Made by a program: the position numbers and the translations under genes | Shown here: positions 1 to 7,864 of the stretch, one piece after another | Position numbering within the stretch: the first letter of the stretch is position 1 | Layout: each line of letters starts with the position of its first letter | NCBI GenBank assembly: GCA_025937785.1 | Contig: JAICQQ010000004.1 | Coordinates: 1 to 64,000 of the forward strand | Length of the DNA: 64,000 bases | Source of the DNA: Polyangiaceae bacterium | GTDB lineage: Bacteria > Myxococcota_A > Polyangia > Polyangiales > Polyangiaceae | Direction of reading: 5' to 3' | The notes under the pieces: model-generated | Database searches by the model: none | What the model saw: the letters and a program-made list of their open reading frames with translations, nothing else | What the model was told of the DNA's origin: nothing

Positions 1-1031
1 CGGCTGAGCGCTCGGTGCTCGATCGAGTCATTCAGTTCGTAGGGGATCGCCGCGTGCGGCACCATCGCGGGCGGGTCGAACATTCCCAGCAAAAAGCGCG
101 CGCGGAACAGGCGCGTGACACTAACGTCGAGGTCGGCTTCGCTGAGCAACCCCTGTTCAACGGCCGCGGGGATGTGCTCGTAGGTGCAGCCGCAGTTCAG
201 GTCGCAGCCGGCCTTGACCGCGATCGCCGCGGATTCTTCAGGGGTCTGCGTATACTTGTGGTTCTCGTGGATGTCACGGATCGCCCAGCAGTCACTGACG
301 ACGTAGCCCTGAAACCCCCACTCGTCGCGCAAGATCTTGCGGAGCAGGGTGTCGCTGGCGCAACACGGTTCGCCGTTGGTGCGGTTGTAGGCGGGCATGA
401 TGCTGTGCGCCTTGGCTTCGGTGATGCAATCGAAGAACGCGGGTAGGTAGGTCTCGTAGAGGTCCTTCTGCGACGCGATCGCATCGAAACTGTGCCGCAG
501 CCCCTCCGGGCCGCTGTGCACCGCGTAGTGCTTGGGTGTAGCGACGAGCTTCAGGTACTTCGGGTCGTCGCCTTGCAGGCCCTTGCAGAAGGCGACGCCG
601 AGGCGGCCCGTGAGGTACGGGCACTCACCGTAGGTTTCGTGACCGCGGCCCCAGCGAGGATCTCGGAAAATGTTGATGTTGGGTGACCAGAACGTGAGCC
701 CTTTGTACATGCCGTGGTCGTCGTGGCGCAGGTACTCGTGGTGCTTGGCGCGCGCCTCGTCAGCGATGACCTCCGCGATTTGGAACAGGCGCTCTGCGCT
801 GAAAATTGCCGCCAGGCCGATGGCCTGGGGGAACACCGTGGCGATGCCGGCGCGCGCGACCCCATGCAGCGCTTCGTTCCACCAGTTGTACGCCGGGATC
901 CCCAAGCGCTCGATGGCCGGTGCTTCGTGTAGCATTTGGGACGCCTTCTCGCGTACAGTGAGGCGTGAGACGAGATCGGCCACACGTTCGTCGACCGAGA
1001 GTTCTGGGTTTTGGAATGGATAGTGTGACAT
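1..1031 (-). CDS. Glycoside hydrolase family 3 enzyme (beta-xylosidase/beta-glucosidase type), C-terminal part outside window
   Basis: A GH3 hydrolase removes terminal sugars from beta-linked oligosaccharides. The start ATG at 1031 gives MSHYPFQNPELSVDERVADL, and the frame stays open to base 1, so only the N-terminal 343 residues are present. The segment YNWWNEALHGVA is typical of the GH3 beta-xylosidase/arabinofuranosidase subfamily. The catalytic nucleophile is the Asp in YVVSDCWAI (about residue 247). The acid/base residue would lie beyond the window edge. No signal peptide is visible, so a cytoplasmic enzyme acting on imported oligosaccharides fits. It is divergent from aldose 1-epimerase and near a sugar importer. 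The family is secure; the substrate is inferred. Confidence 0.9.
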   Translation of the reverse strand, partial: MSHYPFQNPELSVDERVADLVSRLTVREKASQMLHEAPAIERLGIPAYNWWNEALHGVARAGIATVFPQAIGLAAIFSAERLFQIAEVIADEARAKHHEYLRHDDHGMYKGLTFWSPNINIFRDPRWGRGHETYGECPYLTGRLGVAFCKGLQGDDPKYLKLVATPKHYAVHSGPEGLRHSFDAIASQKDLYETYLPAFFDCITEAKAHSIMPAYNRTNGEPCCASDTLLRKILRDEWGFQGYVVSDCWAIRDIHENHKYTQTPEESAAIAVKAGCDLNCGCTYEHIPAAVEQGLLSEADLDVSVTRLFRARFLLGMFDPPAMVPHAAIPYELNDSIEHRALS

Positions 1032-1066
1032 GACGAGTCGTGCGGCCTGCTGTTCTTGCAACGGAT

Positions 1067-1088
1067 GAATGCTCATTCGAAAACGAAT
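1067..1088. promoter_or_regulatory. Overlapping inverted repeats between the GH3 and aldose epimerase genes (candidate operator)
   Basis: Two dyads share an arm: GAATG-CT-CATTC at 1067-1078 and ATTCG-AAAA-CGAAT at 1075-1088, both perfect within their arms. They lie in the short divergent space between the GH3 start (1031) and the likely epimerase start (1127), where an operator for both promoters would sit. Binding by a regulator is inferred only. Confidence 0.4.
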
Positions 1089-1126
1089 CCCTGATCAGAG
1101 ACACCCAACTGAAACGCGAGTTTAGA

Positions 1127-2185
1127 GTGCCCTACGAGAAAGTTGCCTTTGGATCTGCACCCGACGGGCGCAGTGTTGCTTGTTACCGGTTGACCAACAG
1201 CCAAGGCACGGTCGCCACGCTCTGCGACCTTGGTGCCACGCTGATCTCGCTCGAGCTGCCCGACACTGGAGCACCCGGGGGGATGAGCGACGTCGTGCTG
1301 GGGTTCGACACTGCCGAGGAGTATTGGACCAACGCGCCGTATTTGGGAGCCACCGTCGGTCGCTATGCGAACCGCTTGAGGGCAGGGCACTTCAGCCTGG
1401 ACTGCGTCGACTACACCCTCGCGCAGAACGATGGAGCCAATCATCTGCACGGCGGCCCCACTGGGTTTCATCGCCGGCTCTGGGAGGCGAGGCAAGCGGG
1501 CGACGCAGAGCGCGTCAGCTTCGAGCTGGTGAGCCCGGACGGTGACGAGGGGTACCCCGGCGAGCTCGTGGTGGGTGTGAGCTACGAGCTGACTTCCGAC
1601 AACCGCTTGGTCATCGAGTACCGAGCCCGCACCGACCGCGTGACCGTGGTCAATCTCACCCATCACTCTTACTTCAACCTGACGGGCAAGCCCGAAAGCG
1701 GCATCGGCGGTCACGTGCTCCGGCTCGTGGCCGACACGTTCACGCCTACCGACGCTAGCCAGATCCCCACGGGCGAGATCCGAAGTGTCAGCGGCAGTCC
1801 CTTGGACTTTCGAGAGCCGACGGCGATCGGTGCTCGCATCGAGGCTCCCGACGAGGATCTGCGCATCGGGTCGGGTTATGACCATAACTTCGTGGTTTCG
1901 GGCTGGGACGGCTCGCTGCGACGAGTGGCCGAGGTGCAGGAACCGGCGAGCGGTCGCAGCCTCGTCGTGTCGACGACGGAGCCGGGGATTCAGTTCTACT
2001 CGGGCAACCACCTCGGGGGCGTGCGCGGGAAGGGCGGGCGCGTGCACGCCGCGCGCGAGGGCTTCTGTCTCGAGCCACAGCACTTCCCCGATTCTCCGAA
2101 CCAGCCGAGCTTCCCGTCGACGGTGCTGAGGCCCGGTGAGATCTATCGACAGACCACCGAGTACGCCTTCGGCACGGGCCGCTGA
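1127..2185 (+). CDS. galM: Aldose 1-epimerase (mutarotase)
   Basis: This enzyme interconverts the alpha and beta anomers of free aldoses so that downstream kinases receive the right form. The sequence is full length (352 residues). The catalytic His is in THHSYFNLTG (about residue 180) and the catalytic Glu is in CLEPQHFPDSPNQ (about residue 316). The GNRYANR-type segment near the N-terminus (GRYANRLRAGHFS) is also standard. I chose the GTG at 1127 (start MPYEKVAFG). An in-frame GTG at 1040 would add 29 residues that do not look like the family and would leave no room for divergent promoters. The neighbours, a GH3 hydrolase and a sugar importer, suit a role in oligosaccharide use. Confidence 0.9.
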   Translation: MPYEKVAFGSAPDGRSVACYRLTNSQGTVATLCDLGATLISLELPDTGAPGGMSDVVLGFDTAEEYWTNAPYLGATVGRYANRLRAGHFSLDCVDYTLAQNDGANHLHGGPTGFHRRLWEARQAGDAERVSFELVSPDGDEGYPGELVVGVSYELTSDNRLVIEYRARTDRVTVVNLTHHSYFNLTGKPESGIGGHVLRLVADTFTPTDASQIPTGEIRSVSGSPLDFREPTAIGARIEAPDEDLRIGSGYDHNFVVSGWDGSLRRVAEVQEPASGRSLVVSTTEPGIQFYSGNHLGGVRGKGGRVHAAREGFCLEPQHFPDSPNQPSFPSTVLRPGEIYRQTTEYAFGTGR

Positions 2186-2201
2186 CCGCCGAAGACGCTC
2201 G

Positions 2202-2219
2202 CGGGCGTGTGATCGCCCG
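2202..2219. terminator. Small GC hairpin between convergent galM and permease genes
   Basis: The stem CGGGCG/CGCCCG has six base pairs around the loop TGTGAT. It sits just after galM and before the end of the convergent permease gene. No T-run follows, so it is only a possible bidirectional terminator. Confidence 0.3.
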
Positions 2220-2237
2220 GGTCGATCGCGTGAAGTT

Positions 2238-3167
2238 TCAGCCTTTGAGTGCACCTGACGTCAGCCCGCTGATGAATTCTCGCTGGAGCGCGAAGAACAG
2301 CACGGCGGGTGGCACCATCGCCAGCAGCGTCCCCGCCAAGAAAACGCCCATGTGATTCGCGTAGCCGCTGAGATAGGTGCGCAGCACGATGGGCAAGGTC
2401 AAGTTGTCGTAGCTGTGGAGGAACACGTTGGGCGCAAAGAACGAGTTCCAATGGTTCAGAAAGCTCACCAAGCAAAAAGCGGCGGCCATGGGCCGCACCA
2501 GCGGCATGACCAGGCTGAAGTAGATGCGGAGCTCGCTGCAACCGTCGATGCGCCCGGCATCGAGCATTTCGTCGGGCACGCTCAAGCACGCTTGCCGGAA
2601 CAGGAAGATGCCATACGCGCTGGCGATGCCCTGCAAGGTCAACCCCGAGAGGGTGTCGACCAGGTTCGCGTCCACCGACATCTTGTAGATGGGCGCGAGC
2701 AAGAGCACGTGCGGCACCATCATCGAGCCCAGAATGAAGACCATCAACAGGCCCTTGCCCTTGAACTCGTACTTCGCGAGCGCGTAACCCCCGAGCGACG
2801 ACAACACGAGCTGCGCACAGACGCTGACCGTGGTGTACACGGTGGAGTTCAAGATGAAGCGCCAAAACGGGATCTTGAAATGCACCATCTCGGTGGGCGC
2901 GAATAGCTCGCGGTAGTTATCCAGATTGATGGTCTCGCCCGACCACTGTGAAAGCGGAGGCAGCAGGATGTGTTCGTTCAAGACGGACTCGTCCTTGAAG
3001 GCCGCCGCGATGAGCCACGCAAACGGTGAGAGCACCGCGAGGCTGGCGAGCGCGAGCAACGTGACCTTCCCGAACTTGAGCGCCTGGCGCGGGTTCCTGG
3101 GCGAGCGCAGGAACAACACCAAGAAGATGGCCAGCAACAGGAGCAAGACGATTTGGATGGGATTCAC
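2238..3167 (-). CDS. Sugar ABC transporter permease, MalG/UgpE type
   Basis: This is one of two inner-membrane permeases of a CUT1-type carbohydrate importer. It has 309 residues, an N-terminal hydrophobic helix (about residues 5-22) and five further membrane segments. The cytoplasmic EAA loop that docks the ATPase is DAGRIDGCSELRIYFSLVMP, with the family's Gly. The C-terminal end FISGLTSGALKG is typical of MalG-like proteins. It is the last gene of a three-gene operon, starting about 10 bases after the MalF-type permease gene, which follows the binding protein gene. No ATPase gene is linked. Confidence 0.93.
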   Translation of the reverse strand: MNPIQIVLLLLLAIFLVLFLRSPRNPRQALKFGKVTLLALASLAVLSPFAWLIAAAFKDESVLNEHILLPPLSQWSGETINLDNYRELFAPTEMVHFKIPFWRFILNSTVYTTVSVCAQLVLSSLGGYALAKYEFKGKGLLMVFILGSMMVPHVLLLAPIYKMSVDANLVDTLSGLTLQGIASAYGIFLFRQACLSVPDEMLDAGRIDGCSELRIYFSLVMPLVRPMAAAFCLVSFLNHWNSFFAPNVFLHSYDNLTLPIVLRTYLSGYANHMGVFLAGTLLAMVPPAVLFFALQREFISGLTSGALKG

Positions 3168-3177
3168 GCGGCGCCTC

Positions 3178-4083
3178 TCACTCTTTCAGCGCTCCGGTGA
3201 GGCGGAGTTGGATCAGGCTCACACCCATGATCACGAGGGTAACGAACCAGCCCACCGCGGCGCCCAGCCCCAGGTCCCCGAGCTCGAAGGCCGCACGGTT
3301 GAGGTACATGATCAGCGTGATGGCCGAGTTCTCTGGCCCCAGCCCGTGGGTTTCGTGAAACATCGCCAGCGGCAGCTCGAACAACTGGAAGGACCCGATG
3401 ATGCTCATGATCAGCACGAACACCACCACGTGGCGCATCGAGGGCAGGGTCACGTGGAAGAAGACCTGCCAGGCGTTGGCGCCGTCGATGCGCGCCGCTT
3501 CTTCGAGCGTCTTGTCGACGGTTTGCAGCGCGGCCAGAAAGTAGACCATGTTGAAACCGACCCAAAGCCAGAGCGACGTGAGAATCAGCGCCGGCATGGC
3601 CATCTTGGGTTCATCGAGCCATTGCTGCTCGAGCCCCCAACCGATGACCGCCTGAAAGCCGCGGTTGACCAGGCCGTAGCGCGGCGTGAACAGCACCGAA
3701 AACAAGATCCCGACGAAGATCTGACCGACCAGGTTGGGTGAAAACAGGATCAGTCGGAAGAAGCCTTTGCTCTTGCTGAGGCCCGAGTTGAGCAGCAGCG
3801 CCAGCCCCATCGACAGCGGCAGCTGCACCAGCACGGACGCACACGCGAACACCGTGGTGTTGATCAGCGCCGAGTAGAAGAGATCGTCGCTCGCAAGGTA
3901 GGCGAAGTTATCGAGGCCCACGAAGATGCGAGAACGGGGGCCGTTGGTCTGGTAAAACGCGAGCCCTACCGAGTCGAGGAAGGGGTACACGAAGTAGATG
4001 GACGCGAACACGGCGTAGGGGGCTAGAAACGCGTAGGGGATCCACGCCTTCCGTCCGACCGCCTGACGCGTGTCACCCGCCAT
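3178..4083 (-). CDS. Sugar ABC transporter permease, MalF/UgpA type
   Basis: This is the second inner-membrane permease of the importer, with 301 residues. An N-terminal helix (about residues 14-36, FLAPYAVFASIYFVYPFL) is followed by the conserved SVGLAFYQT segment. The EAA loop for ATPase docking reads EEAARIDGANAWQVFFHVTL. It lies between the binding protein gene (9 bases upstream) and the MalG-type gene. Family and role are clear. The sugar is not determined by sequence, although the linked GH3 and epimerase genes suggest an oligosaccharide of xylose or glucose. Confidence 0.93.
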   Translation of the reverse strand: MAGDTRQAVGRKAWIPYAFLAPYAVFASIYFVYPFLDSVGLAFYQTNGPRSRIFVGLDNFAYLASDDLFYSALINTTVFACASVLVQLPLSMGLALLLNSGLSKSKGFFRLILFSPNLVGQIFVGILFSVLFTPRYGLVNRGFQAVIGWGLEQQWLDEPKMAMPALILTSLWLWVGFNMVYFLAALQTVDKTLEEAARIDGANAWQVFFHVTLPSMRHVVVFVLIMSIIGSFQLFELPLAMFHETHGLGPENSAITLIMYLNRAAFELGDLGLGAAVGWFVTLVIMGVSLIQLRLTGALKE

Positions 4084-4092
4084 GAGTTTGCC

Positions 4093-5457
4093 TCATTCTG
4101 CCTGCTCCAAGACCTTGTTGCGGTAAGCCAGGTCTTCCAGTTCTTTCTGGGCGAGCGCGAGCTCGCTTTTCACCTTCTCGCGCAGCCCGGCCTCGCCGCG
4201 CTTTTTGTAATACGTGGCGACGCGGAAGAACGCCTGATCGAGCTTGCTCTGCGCGATGTTGTGAACCGGTGCGGAGTAGACGGGCGGCGTTTCGGGCGCC
4301 AGATCGGCGTAGAGTTTGCCCAGCCGCTGCCCGGAATAGTAGGGATTTTTGGCCTGAAACGCCGGCAGCGTCCAGGCTTGCTTCAGCGGCGGCAGGATGT
4401 TCGTTTCTCGGAAGCGAGGCTCGAGCTCGTCTTGATCGAAGTACAAGAACTTCACGAGCTCCCACGCGTCGTCCGGGCGCTGGCTGCTCTTGGCGATGCT
4501 CACGCCGGCGCCGCCCCACACGGACGTGCGGCGGCCGCCCGGTTCGAACGCCGGCAGCGGCATCAGCGCCATCTTGCCTTTGTTCTTCGGTGCGAACTCT
4601 TGAAACCAGTAGCTGCGCCAATCCGGGGTCCAAAAGAACAGGACCAAGCCGTCGCTCAGCGACTTCATCACCGACTGACCCCAGCCGACGTCGTAGCCGA
4701 TGCTCGCGGGGCCTCGCGATTGTTTCAGGTACCACAAGAACGCGCGTTCCGTCGCTTCGCTCACCAGCGTGATGTTGCCGTTTTCGTCGAACAGCCCGCC
4801 CCCGAGTTGCAGAATCAGTGCCTGCAGCGCCCATCCGCCGTTGGCGGGCATCTCCAGCATGTAGCGGTCCGGGTTACCGTCGCCGTCGAGGTCCTTGCCG
4901 ATCTTGCGGCCCACCGCGGCGAACTTGTCCCAGGTATCGAGCTCGGCCACGTCGATGCCGAGCCCTTCGACGATGTCTTTGCGGTAGGCGAGCATCATCG
5001 GGTGCACGTCGTGAGGGATGCCGTAAATCTTGCCGCGCGCCATCCACAGGGCGAAACGCGTCGACACCATGCGCTGGTCCAGACCGTCGCGTTTGACCCG
5101 ATCGGTGAGATCGAGGAACCCGAAGTCTTTCTCGGGACCGCGCGTGAAGAAGCCCAACGAGCTTTCCATCATTTCGACGACGTCGGGCACCTCGACGCCG
5201 GCGAGCATGGCGTTCTGAAGCCGGCGCTGCAGCGCGCCCCAATCTGCGAACTGGAGCTCGACGCGCAAGTCGTGTTTCCGTTCGAAGCGAGGCAATGCCT
5301 TCTGGTACGCAGCGAAGTGCGCCTCGGTGAAGGTCACCATCACCAGATCGGCGCGCTCGGGTTGTTTTCCCTGCACCAGCATGAGAAACAACGTCGATGC
5401 TACGGCCGCCACGAATAACCAGAACGGCGCCTTGCCGTAGGGAAACTTGTCGATCAT
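4093..5457 (-). CDS. Extracellular sugar-binding protein, membrane-anchored
   Basis: This is the substrate-binding protein of the importer (454 residues, bacterial extracellular solute-binding family 1). Residues 12-29 form one hydrophobic segment with no lipobox Cys, so it seems held by an uncleaved N-terminal anchor rather than by lipid. Typical features include FTEAHFAAYQKALPRFE near the start, GKIYGIPHD in the middle, and WELVKFLYFDQDE towards the C-terminus. A Ca-binding-like DLDGDGNPDRY loop sits near residue 195. It is the first gene of the importer operon. The upstream region holds a LacI-type operator shared with divergent pfk. Confidence 0.92.
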   Translation of the reverse strand: MIDKFPYGKAPFWLFVAAVASTLFLMLVQGKQPERADLVMVTFTEAHFAAYQKALPRFERKHDLRVELQFADWGALQRRLQNAMLAGVEVPDVVEMMESSLGFFTRGPEKDFGFLDLTDRVKRDGLDQRMVSTRFALWMARGKIYGIPHDVHPMMLAYRKDIVEGLGIDVAELDTWDKFAAVGRKIGKDLDGDGNPDRYMLEMPANGGWALQALILQLGGGLFDENGNITLVSEATERAFLWYLKQSRGPASIGYDVGWGQSVMKSLSDGLVLFFWTPDWRSYWFQEFAPKNKGKMALMPLPAFEPGGRRTSVWGGAGVSIAKSSQRPDDAWELVKFLYFDQDELEPRFRETNILPPLKQAWTLPAFQAKNPYYSGQRLGKLYADLAPETPPVYSAPVHNIAQSKLDQAFFRVATYYKKRGEAGLREKVKSELALAQKELEDLAYRNKVLEQAE

Positions 5458-5552
5458 TGCGCTTCGCTGGTCTCTCGTGGCAGCGCGCGAAGCGCTGGCT
5501 CGCCAGTTTCTAGGCGATGACAGGCACGTTCCGCAACAACCGGCGGGCCGCT

Positions 5553-5566
5553 TGGAAGCGTTTCCA
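5553..5566. promoter_or_regulatory. LacI-family-type operator between sugar importer and phosphofructokinase
   Basis: TGGAAGCGTTTCCA is a 14-base palindrome with one mismatched pair and a central CG, the layout known for LacI/GalR-family operators. It lies about 96 bases upstream of the binding protein start and 86 bases upstream of the pfk start. One repressor could therefore control both transcripts. No LacI-family gene is in the window, so the regulator is inferred. Confidence 0.6.
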
Positions 5567-5651
5567 GCTCGATTTGCCCAAATCTTCGCGTTCCTGCCGC
5601 GTGCTTGAACGCTCGCTAATTTCGGGCGAACGTGTCCGCGCGAGACGCGTC

Positions 5652-6797
5652 ATGAAATCGAAGACCAAAACGATTGGGATTCTGACTGCAGGCGGTGACT
5701 GTCCGGGCCTCAACGCATGCATTCGCGGCGTCGCCAAAGCTGCGATGCACTACGGCATCAAGGTGATCGGGATCCAGGATGGATTCCGCGGCTTGGTGGA
5801 GAACCGGACCATCTCGCTCGACTCGGCGGCGGTCAGTGGCTTGTTGACCCAAGGCGGAACGTTGCTCGGAACCGGACGCGACAAGCCTCACAAGATCATG
5901 ATGGGTGGCAAGAGCATGGACATGACCGATGTCGCGGTCGCGAACATGCACCGTATGAACATGGATTGCCTGGTGTGCCTGGGCGGGAACGGTACGCAAA
6001 AGAACGCGCTGCGCCTGCGGGAAAGCGGGGATATTCCGGTCCTGACGTTGCCCAAGACGATCGACAACGACGTGGCGCAAACGGACGTCAGCTTCGGCTT
6101 CGACTCGGCCATGGCGATCGCTACCGAAGCCATCGATCGTCTGCACACCACGGCCACCAGCCACCACCGCATCATCGTGTGCGAAGTGATGGGCCACGAC
6201 GCTGGTTGGCTCGCCCTCGGCGCTGGGGTTGCCGGCGGCGCGGACGTGATATTGATCCCGGAGATCCCCTACGATCTGGCGGTGGTGGCGCGACATTTGT
6301 CCGAGCGGCGTCGCAACGGCAAGCGCTTTAGCATCATCGCTGTCGCCGAAGGTGTGCGCAGCAAGACGGAGGCCCAGCAATCGTCGGCGCCCGCGTCGAA
6401 GAAGAAGTCCGACAAGTCGGAGAAGCAGGACAAGCCCGCGCCCCCGAAAGAATCCAGCGAAGAGGAGCTGCATCTGGTGCAAGAGCCGGTGGCGAGTCGC
6501 ATCGCGCGCAAGCTGCAGCAGCTGACGGGCACCGAAGCGCGAGTGACCTCGCTCGGTCACGTGCAGCGCGGCGGTCAGCCGACGGCACACGATCGCCTGT
6601 TGTCGACTCGCCTCGGGACCCGGGCGGGGACGCTCTTGGCCGAGGGCGTCTACGACGTCATGGTGGCGATTCAAGGCGGCGAGGCAGTCGCGGTACCGCT
6701 CGCGAGTGTCGCCGGCATCAAGAAGCTAGTACCGCGCGATCACACCTGGATCGAAACAGCCAGGCTCGTGGAGACGTGCCTGGGCGATGATCTCTGA
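5652..6797 (+). CDS. pfkA: 6-phosphofructokinase with a charged insertion
   Basis: This enzyme phosphorylates fructose 6-phosphate to the 1,6-bisphosphate, the committed step of glycolysis. It has 381 residues. GGDCPG near residue 14 binds phosphate, GGNGT is at 111-115 and PKTIDND follows. Gly114 matches E. coli Gly104 and so suggests ATP rather than pyrophosphate, while the Lys of PKTIDND is the residue seen in pyrophosphate and group III enzymes. Residues about 236-276 form a Lys/Ser/Glu-rich insertion after AVAEGV that standard enzymes lack. I chose ATG 5652 because MKSKTKTIGILTAGGD matches the family N-terminus. An ATG at 5517 would add 45 unlike residues and cover the operator. Confidence 0.92.
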   Translation: MKSKTKTIGILTAGGDCPGLNACIRGVAKAAMHYGIKVIGIQDGFRGLVENRTISLDSAAVSGLLTQGGTLLGTGRDKPHKIMMGGKSMDMTDVAVANMHRMNMDCLVCLGGNGTQKNALRLRESGDIPVLTLPKTIDNDVAQTDVSFGFDSAMAIATEAIDRLHTTATSHHRIIVCEVMGHDAGWLALGAGVAGGADVILIPEIPYDLAVVARHLSERRRNGKRFSIIAVAEGVRSKTEAQQSSAPASKKKSDKSEKQDKPAPPKESSEEELHLVQEPVASRIARKLQQLTGTEARVTSLGHVQRGGQPTAHDRLLSTRLGTRAGTLLAEGVYDVMVAIQGGEAVAVPLASVAGIKKLVPRDHTWIETARLVETCLGDDL

Positions 6798-6843
6798 CGT
6801 GCCCGTCCCAGCGAAGTGCAAAGCAAACAGTGAGATTTAACTA

Positions 6844-6873
6844 AGAGGTATCCCGGTAACTTGGATAGCCTCT
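6844..6873. terminator. Hairpin between convergent pfk and GDPD-like genes
   Basis: AGAGG-T-ATCC pairs with GGAT-AG-CCTCT around a nine-base loop, with one bulged base. The hairpin sits 46 bases after pfk and overlaps the stop codon of the convergent gene. There is no T-run. A bidirectional terminator is plausible. Confidence 0.4.
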
Positions 6874-7834
6874 AAGGTCGCTCGAGCTTGCGGGCGTCGA
6901 CCCAATGCGGCGCCACCTGCTTGGTCGCCAGCTCGTAGTTCAGCGCGATGAGCCCGCCGGCGCCGGCAGCGGCGAGGGCGCGCCAGTGGCCGGCGCGCGC
7001 GGGATCGGTGCTCCAGGGCAGGTGCCAGATGCCCTTTCGAGTCGACTGAGCGAGCAACGCTGGGGTGACGTACTCGGTGTTGACGCTGACCATTTCCAGC
7101 CCGAGTTCTGCCGCGCGGGCCACCATGCGCTCGGTGTCTTCGATGCTCTTCGGGTAACCCTTGATCCCGGCGCGTAAGCCCTGAGCCAGCAGCGCTTCGA
7201 CGGTGTCGGGCGGGGTCTCGTACAGCATCAGCACCACGTCGCGGGTACGCTGGCTCGCGAGGACCGCGCGTGCCGCACGTTCCATGGCCCGCCGCGCGCG
7301 CGCTGGATCTGGTTCGCGTGTGTCCTTCAGGTCCAGAAACAGCCCCTTGAAGGGAAGCGCCAGCACCTTCTCCAGTGTCGCCAAGCGCAGCCCGCCGTGG
7401 AGCCGGCAGCCGAGCGCTTGGCTTTCGAGCATGGTGTTGAGGTTACCGCAGCCTTTCACGTAGGACTGGTGCGCCGTGACCAGCGAGTCGTCGCGCGTCA
7501 GCACGAAGTCGACTTCGAGGTAACGAATACCTTCGCGCACGGCTGCCTGGATCGCCTCCTTCGTGTTGCCTTCCAGGTACGGCGCGTGCGAGGTGCCGCG
7601 CATCGAGGTCAGCTGAAACTCAGTGGGAAAGCGCGCACGGCGCTCGGCAGCAAGGTCTGGCGGCGGGACTCGTGGCTTGGGGGCCGCCGCGATCGAAGAC
7701 GGCTTCGGTTTCGGTGCCGGTGCGGCTCGGGCGCGCTCGCCTTCGTGGCGCGCTTCGCCCGCGCGCGCGTCACAGCCGCAGGCGGCAGCCACGAGCATGG
7801 CGAGCCAAAGCGGCAATCTGCGGTCAGCGAGCAC
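6872..7834 (-). CDS. Glycerophosphodiester phosphodiesterase-like lipoprotein
   Basis: This looks like a secreted or lipid-anchored member of the GDPD/PI-PLC-like TIM-barrel fold (320 residues). GTG 7834 gives a signal peptide ending in AACGC, a plausible lipobox, followed by an Ala/Pro/Lys-rich linker. The fold motifs appear as RGTSHAPYLEGNT, then EGIRYLEVDFVLTRDD with the metal-binding Glu and Asp, then VTAHQS. The usual HRG at the first motif reads MRG, so one catalytic His is missing and activity is uncertain. LFLDLKD and IKGYPKSIEDTERMV are further barrel strands. A much longer reading of the frame runs over the upstream gene and was not used. Confidence 0.7.
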   Translation of the reverse strand: MLADRRLPLWLAMLVAAACGCDARAGEARHEGERARAAPAPKPKPSSIAAAPKPRVPPPDLAAERRARFPTEFQLTSMRGTSHAPYLEGNTKEAIQAAVREGIRYLEVDFVLTRDDSLVTAHQSYVKGCGNLNTMLESQALGCRLHGGLRLATLEKVLALPFKGLFLDLKDTREPDPARARRAMERAARAVLASQRTRDVVLMLYETPPDTVEALLAQGLRAGIKGYPKSIEDTERMVARAAELGLEMVSVNTEYVTPALLAQSTRKGIWHLPWSTDPARAGHWRALAAAGAGGLIALNYELATKQVAPHWVDARKLERP

Positions 7835-7850
7835 GGCCCAGTCTACCAGT

Positions 7851-7864
7851 TTAGAGCGCTCTAA
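7851..7864. promoter_or_regulatory. Perfect 14-base palindrome upstream of the GDPD-like gene
   Basis: TTAGAGCGCTCTAA is fully symmetric with a central CG. It overlaps the stop codon of the upstream gene and ends 17 bases before the GDPD-like start. It could be an operator or part of a small hairpin. Confidence 0.35.

Noticed and set aside
1073-2254. A 393-codon minus-strand frame opposite galM
   Set aside because: The protein is Arg/Val/Ala shadow sequence with no family pattern, while the plus strand encodes a full mutarotase.
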